A DNA stretch of 64,000 nucleotides from Polaribacter sp. (GTDB taxonomy: Bacteria > Bacteroidota > Bacteroidia > Flavobacteriales > Flavobacteriaceae), in assembly GCA_029238315.1 (NCBI GenBank), contig JAQWGI010000017.1:1-64000 (forward strand), written 5' to 3'. The notes beneath the pieces were generated by a model. That model searched no databases. It was given only the letters and a program-made list of their open reading frames with translations, and had not been told where the DNA came from. A program made the position numbers and the translations under genes. Below are positions 28,703 through 36,718 of this stretch, in pieces. Positions within the stretch are counted from its first letter, which is position 1; the number at the start of each line of letters is the position of its first letter.

Positions 28703-29896
28703 TTATGGTTTTACAACCAAAGATTCTCTCAAATCAATAATTTTATCATCTTTTACGCCTAAATAACGGCGGCTTCCTAAATACCTATTGGTATTAAATT
28801 TGTCGTAATGTTTTTCGTTTTCATTTACAGAACTTAAATGCACATTACTTGCAGAATGAATAAATTCTCCTTTGCCATTTCCAAGCCAAATACCAACATG
28901 TGTAACGCGCATTTTTTTGCCGTTTTTTGCAGGCGTTCCAAAGAACATTAAATCACCTTTTTCTAAGCCTTCAAACTTTAACTCTTTGTCAACTACTTTT
29001 CCAGCATGAACTTGTTGTGAAGCATCTCTCGGAATTACAAATCCGTTCATTAAATACACCGTTTTTGTAAAGCCACTACAATCATTTCCTTTAGGTGATG
29101 TTCCGCCCCATAAATAAGGAACGCCCAACATTGTTTTTGCAGATGTTTCAATAAAATCAGCATTTGATGGATTATTTTTAAGCCAAGAATTATACAAAAC
29201 AGCTTCTGTCTTTTTGATATAACCAACTCTTCCGTCTGGATATTCTGCTTCGTAAAAACTTCCATGATCTTTTTTAATCGCTAAAATTCCGCCAAAAGAT
29301 ATGTCAGAAACTCTAGTCGATTTTGAGTCTTTTTCTTCATACACAAACCCGAAATTTTCTGTGTAAATTAGTTTGTTTTTTTGATTCCAAGTTTGTAATT
29401 CTAACGCTGTCATTCTTTCAATTCCGCCTCCATCAACCCAAGAAATATAGTTGTCTGGAGTTTGAACTCTATACCAGCTTCCTTTTTTATCTAAGACTTT
29501 TAATTCCATTCCTAATAAGCCTTGCGTTCCTAATTCGGCAGAATGTCTTGGATTGGATCTAATATTAATTACAGAATTATTTCCTAATGCATATTTTTTA
29601 TTTCCAACAGCAGAATCTGGTAAAATTCTTACTTCGTTTTTAAATGAAATATTTTTCTTTTCAAGATTTTCAATTAATAAATCAAATGCTTTTTTAGTAG
29701 TTGTTTCACCTTTTAAAACAACTTGCTTGTTAAGATTATTGAACTTTATGTCGAATATCTCTACACGTTTATCTGGTGCAAATTGTTGTTTTAAATCTGA
29801 ATGAATAGTTTCTAATTCAGAAATTGAATTAGACGCATCTTTACAAGAAATTAGAATTGTAAAAAGAAGTACAAAAGCGATTTTAAAAGATTTCAT
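28703..29896 (-). CDS. SH3-domain NlpC/P60 cell wall hydrolase lipoprotein
   Basis: A putative peptidoglycan endopeptidase. I start it at ATG 29896 (397 residues), which gives a proper lipoprotein signal (MKSFKIAFVLLFTILISC, Cys18). The longer open frame has no signal. The order is an N-terminal helical region, a first SH3-like domain (GTQGLLGMELKVLDKKGSWYR), a second one (GGILAIKKDHGSFYEAEYPDG) and a C-terminal NlpC/P60 domain. That domain has catalytic Cys in GNDCSGFT and His in RVTHVGIWLG. It is expected to cut stem peptides in the periplasm. It is divergent from the kynureninase gene. Confidence 0.85.
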   Translation of the reverse strand: MKSFKIAFVLLFTILISCKDASNSISELETIHSDLKQQFAPDKRVEIFDIKFNNLNKQVVLKGETTTKKAFDLLIENLEKKNISFKNEVRILPDSAVGNKKYALGNNSVINIRSNPRHSAELGTQGLLGMELKVLDKKGSWYRVQTPDNYISWVDGGGIERMTALELQTWNQKNKLIYTENFGFVYEEKDSKSTRVSDISFGGILAIKKDHGSFYEAEYPDGRVGYIKKTEAVLYNSWLKNNPSNADFIETSAKTMLGVPYLWGGTSPKGNDCSGFTKTVYLMNGFVIPRDASQQVHAGKVVDKELKFEGLEKGDLMFFGTPAKNGKKMRVTHVGIWLGNGKGEFIHSASNVHLSSVNENEKHYDKFNTNRYLGSRRYLGVKDDKIIDLRESLVVKP

Positions 29897-29912
29897 TTTG
29901 ATATGTTTTTTG

Positions 29913-29942
29913 CTAATGTACAAAAACGTAAAAATATTCAAA
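29913..29942 (-). promoter_or_regulatory. probable promoter of the NlpC/P60 gene
   Basis: On the minus strand TTTG (29942-29939), 18 bases, then TACATTAG (29920-29913), one mismatch from TANNTTTG. It lies 17 nt before the start codon. Confidence 0.5.
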
Positions 29943-29961
29943 TTGATTTCTCGAATAATCT

Positions 29962-29969
29962 TATATTTG
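29962..29969 (+). promoter_or_regulatory. -7 box in front of kynU
   Basis: TATATTTG exactly fits TANNTTTG, with TTG 16 bases upstream (29943-29945). It places the transcript start only about 10 nt before the kynU ATG. Confidence 0.5.
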
Positions 29970-29987
29970 AGGATAACCAATTTTTTG

Positions 29988-31250
29988 ATGACTTACCAAA
30001 ACACGTTAGCTTACGCACAACAGCAAGATAAAGAAGATTCCCTTTCTTATTTACGAGATCAATTTCACATTCCGAAAGATATAAAGGGCAACGATTGGTT
30101 GTATTTTACTGGAAACTCTTTAGGGTTGCAGCCAAAGAATACGCAAAAGTACATTCAACAAGAACTTGATGATTGGGCAAACCTTGGAGTAGAAGGGCAT
30201 TTTGAGGCAAAGAATCCTTGGTTAAATTATCATGAGTTTTTGACAGGGAATATGGCTGAAATTGTGGGCGCAAAACCATTGGAAGTTGTGGTAATGAGTA
30301 CTTTAACAGCTAATTTACATATGTTAATGGTTTCTTTTTATCAACCCACAAAAAAGAAATATAAAATTGTTATAGAAAGCGATGCTTTTCCTTCAGACAG
30401 ATATGCGGTACAATCGCAATTAAAATTTCATGGTTTTGACGCAAAGGAAGGATTGATAGAATGGAGCCCGCGAAAAGGAGAAGAGCTTTTAAATATTAAA
30501 GACTTGGAGGCAATTGTTGCGGAGCACGGAGATGAAATAGCTCTACTATTAATTGGCGGTGTAAATTATTATACGGGTCAATATTTAGATTTAAAAAGGA
30601 TTGCAGAGATTGGGCATTCAAAAGAATGTTTTGTTGGCATCGATTTAGCGCACGGCGCAGGAAATATTTCGCCAGAATTGCATAATTCTGGAGTAGATTT
30701 TGCAGCTTGGTGTACTTATAAATATTTAAATGCTGGACCAGGAAGTTTAGGAGGGGTGTTTGTTCATGAAAAACATGCAAAAAATAAAAATTTACCACGA
30801 TTTTCTGGTTGGTGGAATCATAATAAAAAAACACGATTTAACATGCGTCAACCATTTGACGTAATGGAAGGTGCAGAAGGTTGGCAATTATCAAATCCGC
30901 CAATATTATCAATGGCAGCAATTAAAGCGTCGTTAGATATGTTTGTAGAAGTTGGAATGGAAAACTTACGAGAAAAATCAGAAAAACTAACGGGATATTT
31001 TGAGTTTTTAATTAACCAAATTGATTCAGATGATATTAAAATTATCACGCCAAGCAATCCAAAAGAACGCGGTTGTCAATTATCAATTCAAGTAAAGAAT
31101 GCAGATAAAAGTTTGCATCAAAAGTTAACTGATAACAATATTATTTCAGATTGGCGAGAGCCAGATGTGATTCGATGTGCACCAGTGCCAATGTATAATA
31201 GTTTTGAAGATGTATATAGAATGACAACTATTTTACAAACGCTATTGTAA
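29988..31250 (+). CDS. kynU: kynureninase
   Basis: The PLP enzyme cleaving kynurenine or 3-hydroxykynurenine to (3-hydroxy)anthranilate and alanine. I start it at ATG 29988 (MTYQNTLAYA, 420 residues), the usual family length, rather than 30 codons upstream. Motifs are LYFTGNSLGLQP (38-49), Asp219 in VGIDLAHGAGN, and the PLP Lys245 in CTYKYLNAGPG. The late RFSGWWNH segment is also characteristic. It opens the rightward kynurenine catabolic cluster that ends with ACMS decarboxylase at 37886. Confidence 0.95.
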   Translation: MTYQNTLAYAQQQDKEDSLSYLRDQFHIPKDIKGNDWLYFTGNSLGLQPKNTQKYIQQELDDWANLGVEGHFEAKNPWLNYHEFLTGNMAEIVGAKPLEVVVMSTLTANLHMLMVSFYQPTKKKYKIVIESDAFPSDRYAVQSQLKFHGFDAKEGLIEWSPRKGEELLNIKDLEAIVAEHGDEIALLLIGGVNYYTGQYLDLKRIAEIGHSKECFVGIDLAHGAGNISPELHNSGVDFAAWCTYKYLNAGPGSLGGVFVHEKHAKNKNLPRFSGWWNHNKKTRFNMRQPFDVMEGAEGWQLSNPPILSMAAIKASLDMFVEVGMENLREKSEKLTGYFEFLINQIDSDDIKIITPSNPKERGCQLSIQVKNADKSLHQKLTDNNIISDWREPDVIRCAPVPMYNSFEDVYRMTTILQTLL

Positions 31251-31272
31251 AATAGTTGTTAAATTAATAAAA

Positions 31273-31330
31273 TGTCTCCTCGAGCGCAGTCGAGAGGTTA
31301 AAGCAGTTCTCGACTGCGCTCGAACGGACA
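31273..31330. repeat. palindromic element, family A copy 1
   Basis: A 58-bp element bounded by imperfect terminal inverted repeats (left TGTCTCCTCGAGCGCAGTC, right GACTGCGCTCGAACGGACA). Each arm is itself a small hairpin around CTCGA-GCGCAG-TCGAG. The element ends 11 nt before the ATG of the small gene at 31342. Confidence 0.85.
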
Positions 31331-31341
31331 AAAAATAAAGA

Positions 31342-31632
31342 ATGAATAAAAAGGCGAAGTTTAGTTTTCTTTTTCTAGTGGCTTTAGCCACTAGTTTCTG
31401 GTTGTATAATTTTAATGAGAACAATTTTTCTTATGAAACTTTAAACGAAAGAATACTGGAAGATGAGAATTTCAAGAATTTGATACATGCTAAAGAGACA
31501 AAAGCTGAATTGATTTTTTATTTAAAAAACAATACGATTGAGTTTGAAGATTATTATACAGAAGAGCATTATGTAGTTAATTTTAACTCTTTTTCTGTTG
31601 AATATGATAAATACGGAATAAAAATAAAATGA
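31342..31632 (+). CDS. small hypothetical protein between two palindromic elements
   Basis: A 96-residue protein that I do not recognise. Residues 5-22 are a hydrophobic anchor or signal (FSFLFLVALATSFWLYNF), followed by an acidic, aromatic-rich domain (residues 28-96). It starts 11 nt after one family A element and ends 15 nt before the next, in the middle of the kynurenine cluster. The clean frame and positioning support a real gene, but it has no obvious metabolic role. Confidence 0.55.
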   Translation: MNKKAKFSFLFLVALATSFWLYNFNENNFSYETLNERILEDENFKNLIHAKETKAELIFYLKNNTIEFEDYYTEEHYVVNFNSFSVEYDKYGIKIK

Positions 31633-31647
31633 TAAATTATTTTAAAA

Positions 31648-31706
31648 TGTCTCCTCGAGCGCAGTCGAGAGGTTTTAATTAGTTCTTGACTGCGCTCGAA
31701 CCGACA
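31648..31706. repeat. palindromic element, family A copy 2
   Basis: A 59-bp element with the same left arm as copy 1 and right arm TTGACTGCGCTCGAACCGACA. It starts 15 nt after the small gene and ends 9 nt before the kmo ATG. Confidence 0.85.
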
Positions 31707-31715
31707 AAAATAAAA

Positions 31716-33140
31716 ATGAACAAACAAGAAAATATACTAATAGTAGGTGCTGGACTTTGTGGTTCTTTATTAGCTTTAAGATTGGCGCAAAGAGGTTTTA
31801 AGGTTGAAGTTTATGAAAGCAGACCAGATTTAAGAACTACAGATATCTCAGCCGGCAGGTCCATTAATCTATCATTGTCCGACCGAGGATTTAAAGCATT
31901 GCGATTAGCTGGGGTTGAAGAAAAAGCTCGTGAAATCTGTATACCAATGTATGGCAGATTAATGCATGATGCAGAAGGAAATACCTTTACGTCTAATTAC
32001 TCTGGGCGAGAAAATGAGTATATTAATTCCATTTCTCGAGGAGATTTAAACGGAATTCTCTTAACTGAAGCAGAAAAACATGAAAATGTAACGATTCATT
32101 TTAATAAAAAATGTGCTTCAATAAATATTGAAAATACAACAGCAGTTTTTGAGGATTATATTGCTAAAGAAACATTTACTGTAAATGCCGATGTGATTTT
32201 TGGAACAGATGGAGCAGGATCTATTTTGAGAAAAAGTTATTATTTAGAAAAGAAATTTTTATTTAGTTATTCTCAAAATTATCTAACGCACGGGTATAAA
32301 GAATTAGAAATTCCTGCAGATAAAAATGGTAAACATCAAATAAGTGCTGGTCATTTACATATTTGGCCTCGCGGCGATTACATGTTAATAGCTTTGCCAA
32401 ATATGGATGGTAGTTTTACGGTAACCTTGTTTTTAAGTTACGATGAAGGTAAATACAATTTTAATAATTTAACATCAGAAGAAAGTATAAAAGCTTTTTT
32501 TGAAAACGAATTCCCGGACGCATTAGCATTAATACCTAATATTAAAGACGAATTTTTTAACAATCCTACAGGTGCTTTAGGAACGGTAAAATGTTCGCCT
32601 TGGAGTTATAAAAACAATACCATTTTAATGGGTGATGCTGCACATGCAATTGTTCCGTTTTATGGACAAGGAATGAATGCTTCGTTTGAAGATGTTGTGG
32701 TTTTTGATGAAATCCTATGTCATTTCGAGCGCAGTCTAGAAACCTTTGATTGGAATTTAGTTTTTAAAGCTTACGAAAAAGCAAGAAAAGAAGATGTAGA
32801 TGCGATCGCAGATTTAGCTATAGATAATTTTCATGAGATGAAAGATCATGTTGCAAACCCTTTGTTTAAACAAAAGAGAAAAATTGAAATGGATTTAGAA
32901 AAGTCATTTCCAGCAGTGTATTTTTCTAAATATTCATTGGTAACTTTTAATGAAAATATTGGTTATAATGAAGCAATGAAAAAAGGACGAGCGCAAGATA
33001 AAGCCTTGTTAAATTTAATTGCTGATAAAAACATCTTAACATCTATGGAAATGACAAATGATGAGTTAGCAATTGTGTTGCAAAAAGTAAAGGAAGAAAC
33101 AAACGAGATTTTAGCAGAAGATAAAATTGCTGGATTGTAG
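31716..33140 (+). CDS. kmo: kynurenine 3-monooxygenase, carrying a repeat-derived insert
   Basis: An FAD-dependent aromatic hydroxylase forming 3-hydroxykynurenine from kynurenine with NADPH and oxygen. I start it at ATG 31716 (474 residues), because the longer frame runs into repeat sequence. The FAD motif GAGLCGS (11-17) and AGRSINLSLSDRG are present. The FAD-contacting GDAAHAIVPFYGQGMNASFED motif is also complete, although it is longer than usually shown for related hydroxylases. Residues 335-342 (CHFERSLE) are encoded by one arm of a family A palindromic element (32718-32740). They sit between the conserved FEDVVVFDEIL and the AYEKARK helix. The C-terminal helices suggest membrane association as in other KMOs. 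Confidence 0.94.
   Translation: MNKQENILIVGAGLCGSLLALRLAQRGFKVEVYESRPDLRTTDISAGRSINLSLSDRGFKALRLAGVEEKAREICIPMYGRLMHDAEGNTFTSNYSGRENEYINSISRGDLNGILLTEAEKHENVTIHFNKKCASINIENTTAVFEDYIAKETFTVNADVIFGTDGAGSILRKSYYLEKKFLFSYSQNYLTHGYKELEIPADKNGKHQISAGHLHIWPRGDYMLIALPNMDGSFTVTLFLSYDEGKYNFNNLTSEESIKAFFENEFPDALALIPNIKDEFFNNPTGALGTVKCSPWSYKNNTILMGDAAHAIVPFYGQGMNASFEDVVVFDEILCHFERSLETFDWNLVFKAYEKARKEDVDAIADLAIDNFHEMKDHVANPLFKQKRKIEMDLEKSFPAVYFSKYSLVTFNENIGYNEAMKKGRAQDKALLNLIADKNILTSMEMTNDELAIVLQKVKEETNEILAEDKIAGL
32718..32740 (+). repeat. single family A arm inside kmo coding sequence
   Basis: TGTCATTTCGAGCGCAGTC then TAGA matches the left arm of the intergenic family A elements with few changes. It is read in frame as C-H-F-E-R-S-L-E. 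Confidence 0.8.
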
Positions 33141-33153
33141 ATATTAACTAAAA

Positions 33154-33229
33154 TGTCTCCTCGAGCGCAGTCGAGAGGTTTTTAGAAATAGAAAAGATTA
33201 ATGAGGTCTCGACTGCGCTCGACCAGACA
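33154..33229. repeat. palindromic element, family A copy 3
   Basis: A 76-bp element with the same left arm, a longer AT-rich centre and right arm TCTCGACTGCGCTCGACCAGA. It starts 13 nt after the kmo stop and ends 10 nt before the ATG of the RidA-type gene. Confidence 0.85.
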
Positions 33230-33239
33230 AAGAAATAAA

Positions 33240-33647
33240 ATGGAAGAAAAAAAAGTAACACCAAGAGGCGCATATCCACATGTAAAAGTTGTGGGAGATT
33301 TTATTTTTGTATCAGGAACAAGTTCTCGCAGACCAGATAATACCATTGCTGGAGTTGATATTATTGACGAAATGGGAACGAAATATTTAAACGCAGAAAC
33401 ACAAACAAGAGAAGTCTTAAATAACATTGATAAGAACTTGCAAAAAGTAGGTTCGAGTATTAAAGACGTTGTAGATGTTTCTTCTTTTTTAGTGAATATG
33501 AATGATTTTGCAGGATATAATAAAGCATATGCAGAGTTTTTTAATGCAGAAACAGGACCCGCTAGAACAACAGTTGCTGTACATCAATTACCACATCCAG
33601 ATTTGGTGGTAGAAATAAAAGTAACAGCATATAAGAAACAAAAATAG
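33240..33647 (+). CDS. RidA-family deaminase, probable 2-aminomuconate deaminase
   Basis: A 135-residue RidA/YjgF/UK114-family protein. I start it at ATG 33240, because the longer frame would translate repeat sequence. The fold signature [21 protein letters not shown], with the conserved Arg and Glu, is present near residues 105-125, as is [19 protein letters not shown]. Members located in 3-hydroxyanthranilate clusters hydrolyse 2-aminomuconate to 4-oxalocrotonate plus ammonia. That role is inferred from its neighbours. Confidence 0.8.
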   Translation: MEEKKVTPRGAYPHVKVVGDFIFVSGTSSRRPDNTIAGVDIIDEMGTKYLNAETQTREVLNNIDKNLQKVGSSIKDVVDVSSFLVNMNDFAGYNKAYAEFFNAETGPARTTVAVHQLPHPDLVVEIKVTAYKKQK

Positions 33648-33720
33648 AGTGTGTAGAAATAAGAATTAAGAATAAAACAACAAAACCTTTAGCGTTTTTT
33701 CGTTTGTCTGAAACAATTAA

Positions 33721-35160
33721 ATGAATATACAGAACTACATTAATGGAGTCTATCGATTGCCTTTGTCTAATGATTATATTGACAACTATAATCCGGCAAA
33801 CGGCATAGTATATGGTAAAACTCCAAATTCAAATACTGAAGATGTTGCCATTGCGTTTGAAGCTGCCAATTCAGCTTTTAAAAGTTGGTCTAAAACAACA
33901 CTAGAAGAACGAAGTAGAATCTTAATTAAGATTTCAGAATTGTTAGAAGCAAATCTAGAGCGTTTTGCAAAAGCAGAAAGTATTGATAACGGTAAACCAT
34001 TAAGTTTAGCAACGTCAATTGATATTCCGAGAGCTGCAAGTAATTTTCGTTTCTTCGGAAACGCCATTACACAGTTTGCGTCAGAATCTCATGAAAGTGT
34101 TGGGTTGAATGCTGTGAATTTTACGTTGCGTCAACCTTTAGGAGTTGTCGGTTGTATTTCTCCTTGGAATTTACCGTTGTATTTATTTACGTGGAAAATT
34201 GCTCCAGCAATCGCCGCAGGAAATTGCGTCATTGCAAAACCAAGTGAAGTTACGCCAATGACAGCTTATCTTTTGGGAGAAATTTGTACAAAAGCAGGTT
34301 TACCAAAAGGGGTTTTAAATATTGTTCACGGATTAGGAACTACAACAGGTCAGGCAATTGTAGAACATCCAAATATAAAAGCGATTTCATTTACTGGCGG
34401 AACTGCAACTGGCGCACATATTGCGAGAGTTGCAGCGCCAATGTTTAAGAAATTGTCGTTAGAATTAGGAGGGAAAAATCCGAACATCATTTTTGCAGAT
34501 TGCGATTATGACACAATGTTAGAAACCACAGTGCGTTCTTCTTTTGCGAATCAAGGTCAGATTTGTTTATGCGGAAGTAGAATTTTTGTAGAAGAAAAAA
34601 TCTATGAAAAGTTTAAAAAAGATTTTGTCCAAAAAGTAAAACAATTAAAGGTTGGTCATCCATTAGATGTATCAACAAATATTGGCGCGTTGGTTTCAAA
34701 ACCACATTTAGAAAAAGTAGCATCGTATATTAAAATTGCTGAAGACGAAGGTGGAAGAATTTTATGTGGAGGTATAGAAGTAACTGTTAAAGGTTTTGAA
34801 AACGGTTATTATTTACAGCCAACCGTAATCGAAGTGCAAAATAATTCGTGTAGCATTAATCAAGAAGAAGTTTTTGGCCCTGTAGTTACAATAATGCCAT
34901 TTACAACAGATAAAGAAGCCTTAAGGTTGGCAAATGATATTAAATATGGATTATCAGCAACATTATGGACAAACAATTTAAATAGAACCATGCAATTTTC
35001 ACAGACATTACAAACCGGAATTGTTTGGGTAAATACGTGGATGTTACGTGATTTAAGGACTCCATTTGGTGGCGCAAAAGAATCTGGCGTTGGAAGAGAA
35101 GGTGGTTTTGAAGCATTGCGCTTCTTTACAGAACCAAAAAATATATGTATAAAGTATTGA
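33721..35160 (+). CDS. aldehyde dehydrogenase, probable 2-aminomuconic semialdehyde dehydrogenase
   Basis: A 479-residue NAD-dependent aldehyde dehydrogenase with Asn150 (SPWNLPL), FTGGTATG (224-231), general base Glu248 (LELGGKNP) and nucleophile Cys282 (NQGQICLCGS). The length is normal. In this context it should oxidise 2-aminomuconate semialdehyde to 2-aminomuconate, the step after ACMS decarboxylation. The substrate assignment rests on gene context and on overall resemblance to the AMSDH/HMSDH group. Confidence 0.85.
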   Translation: MNIQNYINGVYRLPLSNDYIDNYNPANGIVYGKTPNSNTEDVAIAFEAANSAFKSWSKTTLEERSRILIKISELLEANLERFAKAESIDNGKPLSLATSIDIPRAASNFRFFGNAITQFASESHESVGLNAVNFTLRQPLGVVGCISPWNLPLYLFTWKIAPAIAAGNCVIAKPSEVTPMTAYLLGEICTKAGLPKGVLNIVHGLGTTTGQAIVEHPNIKAISFTGGTATGAHIARVAAPMFKKLSLELGGKNPNIIFADCDYDTMLETTVRSSFANQGQICLCGSRIFVEEKIYEKFKKDFVQKVKQLKVGHPLDVSTNIGALVSKPHLEKVASYIKIAEDEGGRILCGGIEVTVKGFENGYYLQPTVIEVQNNSCSINQEEVFGPVVTIMPFTTDKEALRLANDIKYGLSATLWTNNLNRTMQFSQTLQTGIVWVNTWMLRDLRTPFGGAKESGVGREGGFEALRFFTEPKNICIKY

Positions 35161-35265
35161 AATATTGAAGAATTGAAAGATTAAATAAAGAACCAAGATG
35201 ATAGAATAAAGAGGGAAGGCCAAAGTCTTGTTTCTTGTTTCTTGATTCTTAACATCAACAAAAAA
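35161..35265. other. AT-rich spacer with TTGTTTC and CTTGATTCTT repeats
   Basis: The short motif TTGTTTCTTG is tandemly repeated before CTTGATTCTTAACATC. The gap at 36064-36156 also carries CTTGATTCTTG. No gene or clear promoter was seen. Confidence 0.3.
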
Positions 35266-36063
35266 ATGAATTTAGAACTACAAAATAAAAACGCATTAGT
35301 TTGTGGAAGCACGCAAGGGATAGGAAAAGCAACTGCTATTGCATTGGCAAATGAAGGCGTTAACGTAACCTTAGTTGCAAGAAATGAAGAAAAGTTAAAA
35401 GCAGTTTTGGCAGAGTTAAGAGAAAATTGTCAGTTCGAGCGCAGTCGAGAACAAAGTCATGGCTATTTGGTTGCCGATTTTTCTCAGCCAGAAGTATTGA
35501 AAAAAGCATTAGAAACAACCGATTTAAAGTTTCATATTTTAATAAATAATACTGGCGGGCCAAAAGGAGGTGAATTACTTTCTGCTACTGCATCAGATTT
35601 AATAAGTGCTTTTGAAATGCATATAGTTTGTAATCAGATTTTAACGCAAGCTCTAGTTCCATTTATGAAATCAGAAAAATTTGGTAGAATTATCAATGTG
35701 ATTTCTACTTCTGTAAAAGAACCAATTCCGGGTTTAGGCGTTTCAAATACAATTAGAAATGCCGTTGGAAATTGGGCTAAAACATTGGCAACAGAACTAG
35801 GACAGTTTCAAATTACGGTAAATAATGTGTTGCCTGGTTTTACAGATACGGCACGTTTAGATCAAATTATAAAAATTAAATCACAAAAAGCAAATACACC
35901 AGAGGCAGAAATGCAGCAAATTTTAAAAAGCTATGTTCCTGCTGCGCGTTTTGCAAAACCTGAGGAAACTGCTGCCGCTGTAACTTTTTTAGCAAGTGAG
36001 CAAGCAGGTTATATCAACGGAATTAATTTGCCAGTTGATGGTGGAAGAACAAAGTCATTATAA
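35266..36063 (+). CDS. SDR-fold protein lacking the usual Tyr/Lys, with a repeat-derived insert
   Basis: A 265-residue protein with an SDR Rossmann motif GSTQGIG (14-20), NNTGGP (94-99) and a C-terminal GYINGINLPVDGG. I start it at ATG 35266. Where classical SDRs have Tyr-x-x-x-Lys, this one reads Ser160-Asn-Thr-Ile-Arg164, so the usual catalytic pair is absent. The Ser region (147-149) is present. Residues 55-62 (CQFERSRE) are encoded by a family A palindromic arm (35428-35450). The gene lies between the aldehyde dehydrogenase and 3-hydroxyanthranilate dioxygenase. Its step in kynurenine catabolism is unknown. Confidence 0.8.
   Translation: MNLELQNKNALVCGSTQGIGKATAIALANEGVNVTLVARNEEKLKAVLAELRENCQFERSREQSHGYLVADFSQPEVLKKALETTDLKFHILINNTGGPKGGELLSATASDLISAFEMHIVCNQILTQALVPFMKSEKFGRIINVISTSVKEPIPGLGVSNTIRNAVGNWAKTLATELGQFQITVNNVLPGFTDTARLDQIIKIKSQKANTPEAEMQQILKSYVPAARFAKPEETAAAVTFLASEQAGYINGINLPVDGGRTKSL
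35428..35450 (+). repeat. single family A arm inside the SDR coding sequence
   Basis: TGTCAGTTCGAGCGCAGTC then GAGA is an almost exact copy of the element arm. It is read in frame as C-Q-F-E-R-S-R-E, the same frame as the arm in kmo. Confidence 0.85.
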
Positions 36064-36156
36064 AGAATTAAGAACAAGATTATAGCGCCAAGACAATTTT
36101 AACTATCTTTAAACAGTCTTGATTCTTGTATCTAAGAGTCTAAAAATCTAATAAGT

Positions 36157-36687
36157 ATGAGTAAATTAGTACAACCTTTAAATTTTAAAAAATGGATTGA
36201 TGAGAATCGTCATTTACTAAAACCACCAGTTGGTAATAAATGTGTTTGGGATGATGGAGAGTATATTGTGATGGTTGTTGGTGGTCCAAATTCAAGAAAA
36301 GATTATCACTATAACGAAACGCCAGAATTCTTTTATCAGGTTGAAGGCGATATGGTTTTGAAAATTATGGTTGATGGGAAATCGCAAGATGTAAAAATTA
36401 ATGAAGGCGATATTTATTTGTTACCAGCAAAAGTGCCACATTCTCCACAACGAAAAGCAAATACGGTTGGTTTGGTAATTGAATATCCACGTTCTGAAAA
36501 TATGCTTGATGCATTAGAATGGTATTGTGAAAACTGTGGAAATCAATTGTACAGAGAATCTTTTGCGCTGGATAATATAGAAACAGATATGCCAGTTATT
36601 TTTGATAAGTATTATTCTGATAAACAAAAATGTACTTGTTCTAATTGCGGAACAAAAATGGAAGCACCTAAAAAAGTAGGCAGTTAA
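36157..36687 (+). CDS. nbaC: 3-hydroxyanthranilate 3,4-dioxygenase
   Basis: A cupin non-haem iron enzyme that opens the ring of 3-hydroxyanthranilate to 2-amino-3-carboxymuconate semialdehyde (ACMS). At 176 residues it is the bacterial type with a rubredoxin-like second iron site: Cys124/Cys127 (CENCG) and Cys161/Cys164 (CSNCG). Catalytic residues are Arg47, iron ligands His51, Glu57 (NETPEFFYQ) and His95 (VPHSPQR). It sits between the SDR and ACMS decarboxylase, the enzyme that takes its product. The haaO symbol is also used for this function. Confidence 0.94.
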   Translation: MSKLVQPLNFKKWIDENRHLLKPPVGNKCVWDDGEYIVMVVGGPNSRKDYHYNETPEFFYQVEGDMVLKIMVDGKSQDVKINEGDIYLLPAKVPHSPQRKANTVGLVIEYPRSENMLDALEWYCENCGNQLYRESFALDNIETDMPVIFDKYYSDKQKCTCSNCGTKMEAPKKVGS

Positions 36688-36718
36688 ACAGTTGTAATAA
36701 GCAGTGAAAATAACGTGC

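Noticed and set aside
30496..30834. 112-codon frame on the minus strand inside kynU
   Set aside because: It lies fully within a well-supported enzyme gene, and its composition looks like a shadow of that gene.
31272..31301. Mini-frames starting at ATG in each family A element (M-S-P-R-A-Q-S-R-G and slightly longer)
   Set aside because: They follow automatically from the shared AAAATGTC end of the elements. There is no independent sign of translation, so I do not call upstream peptides.
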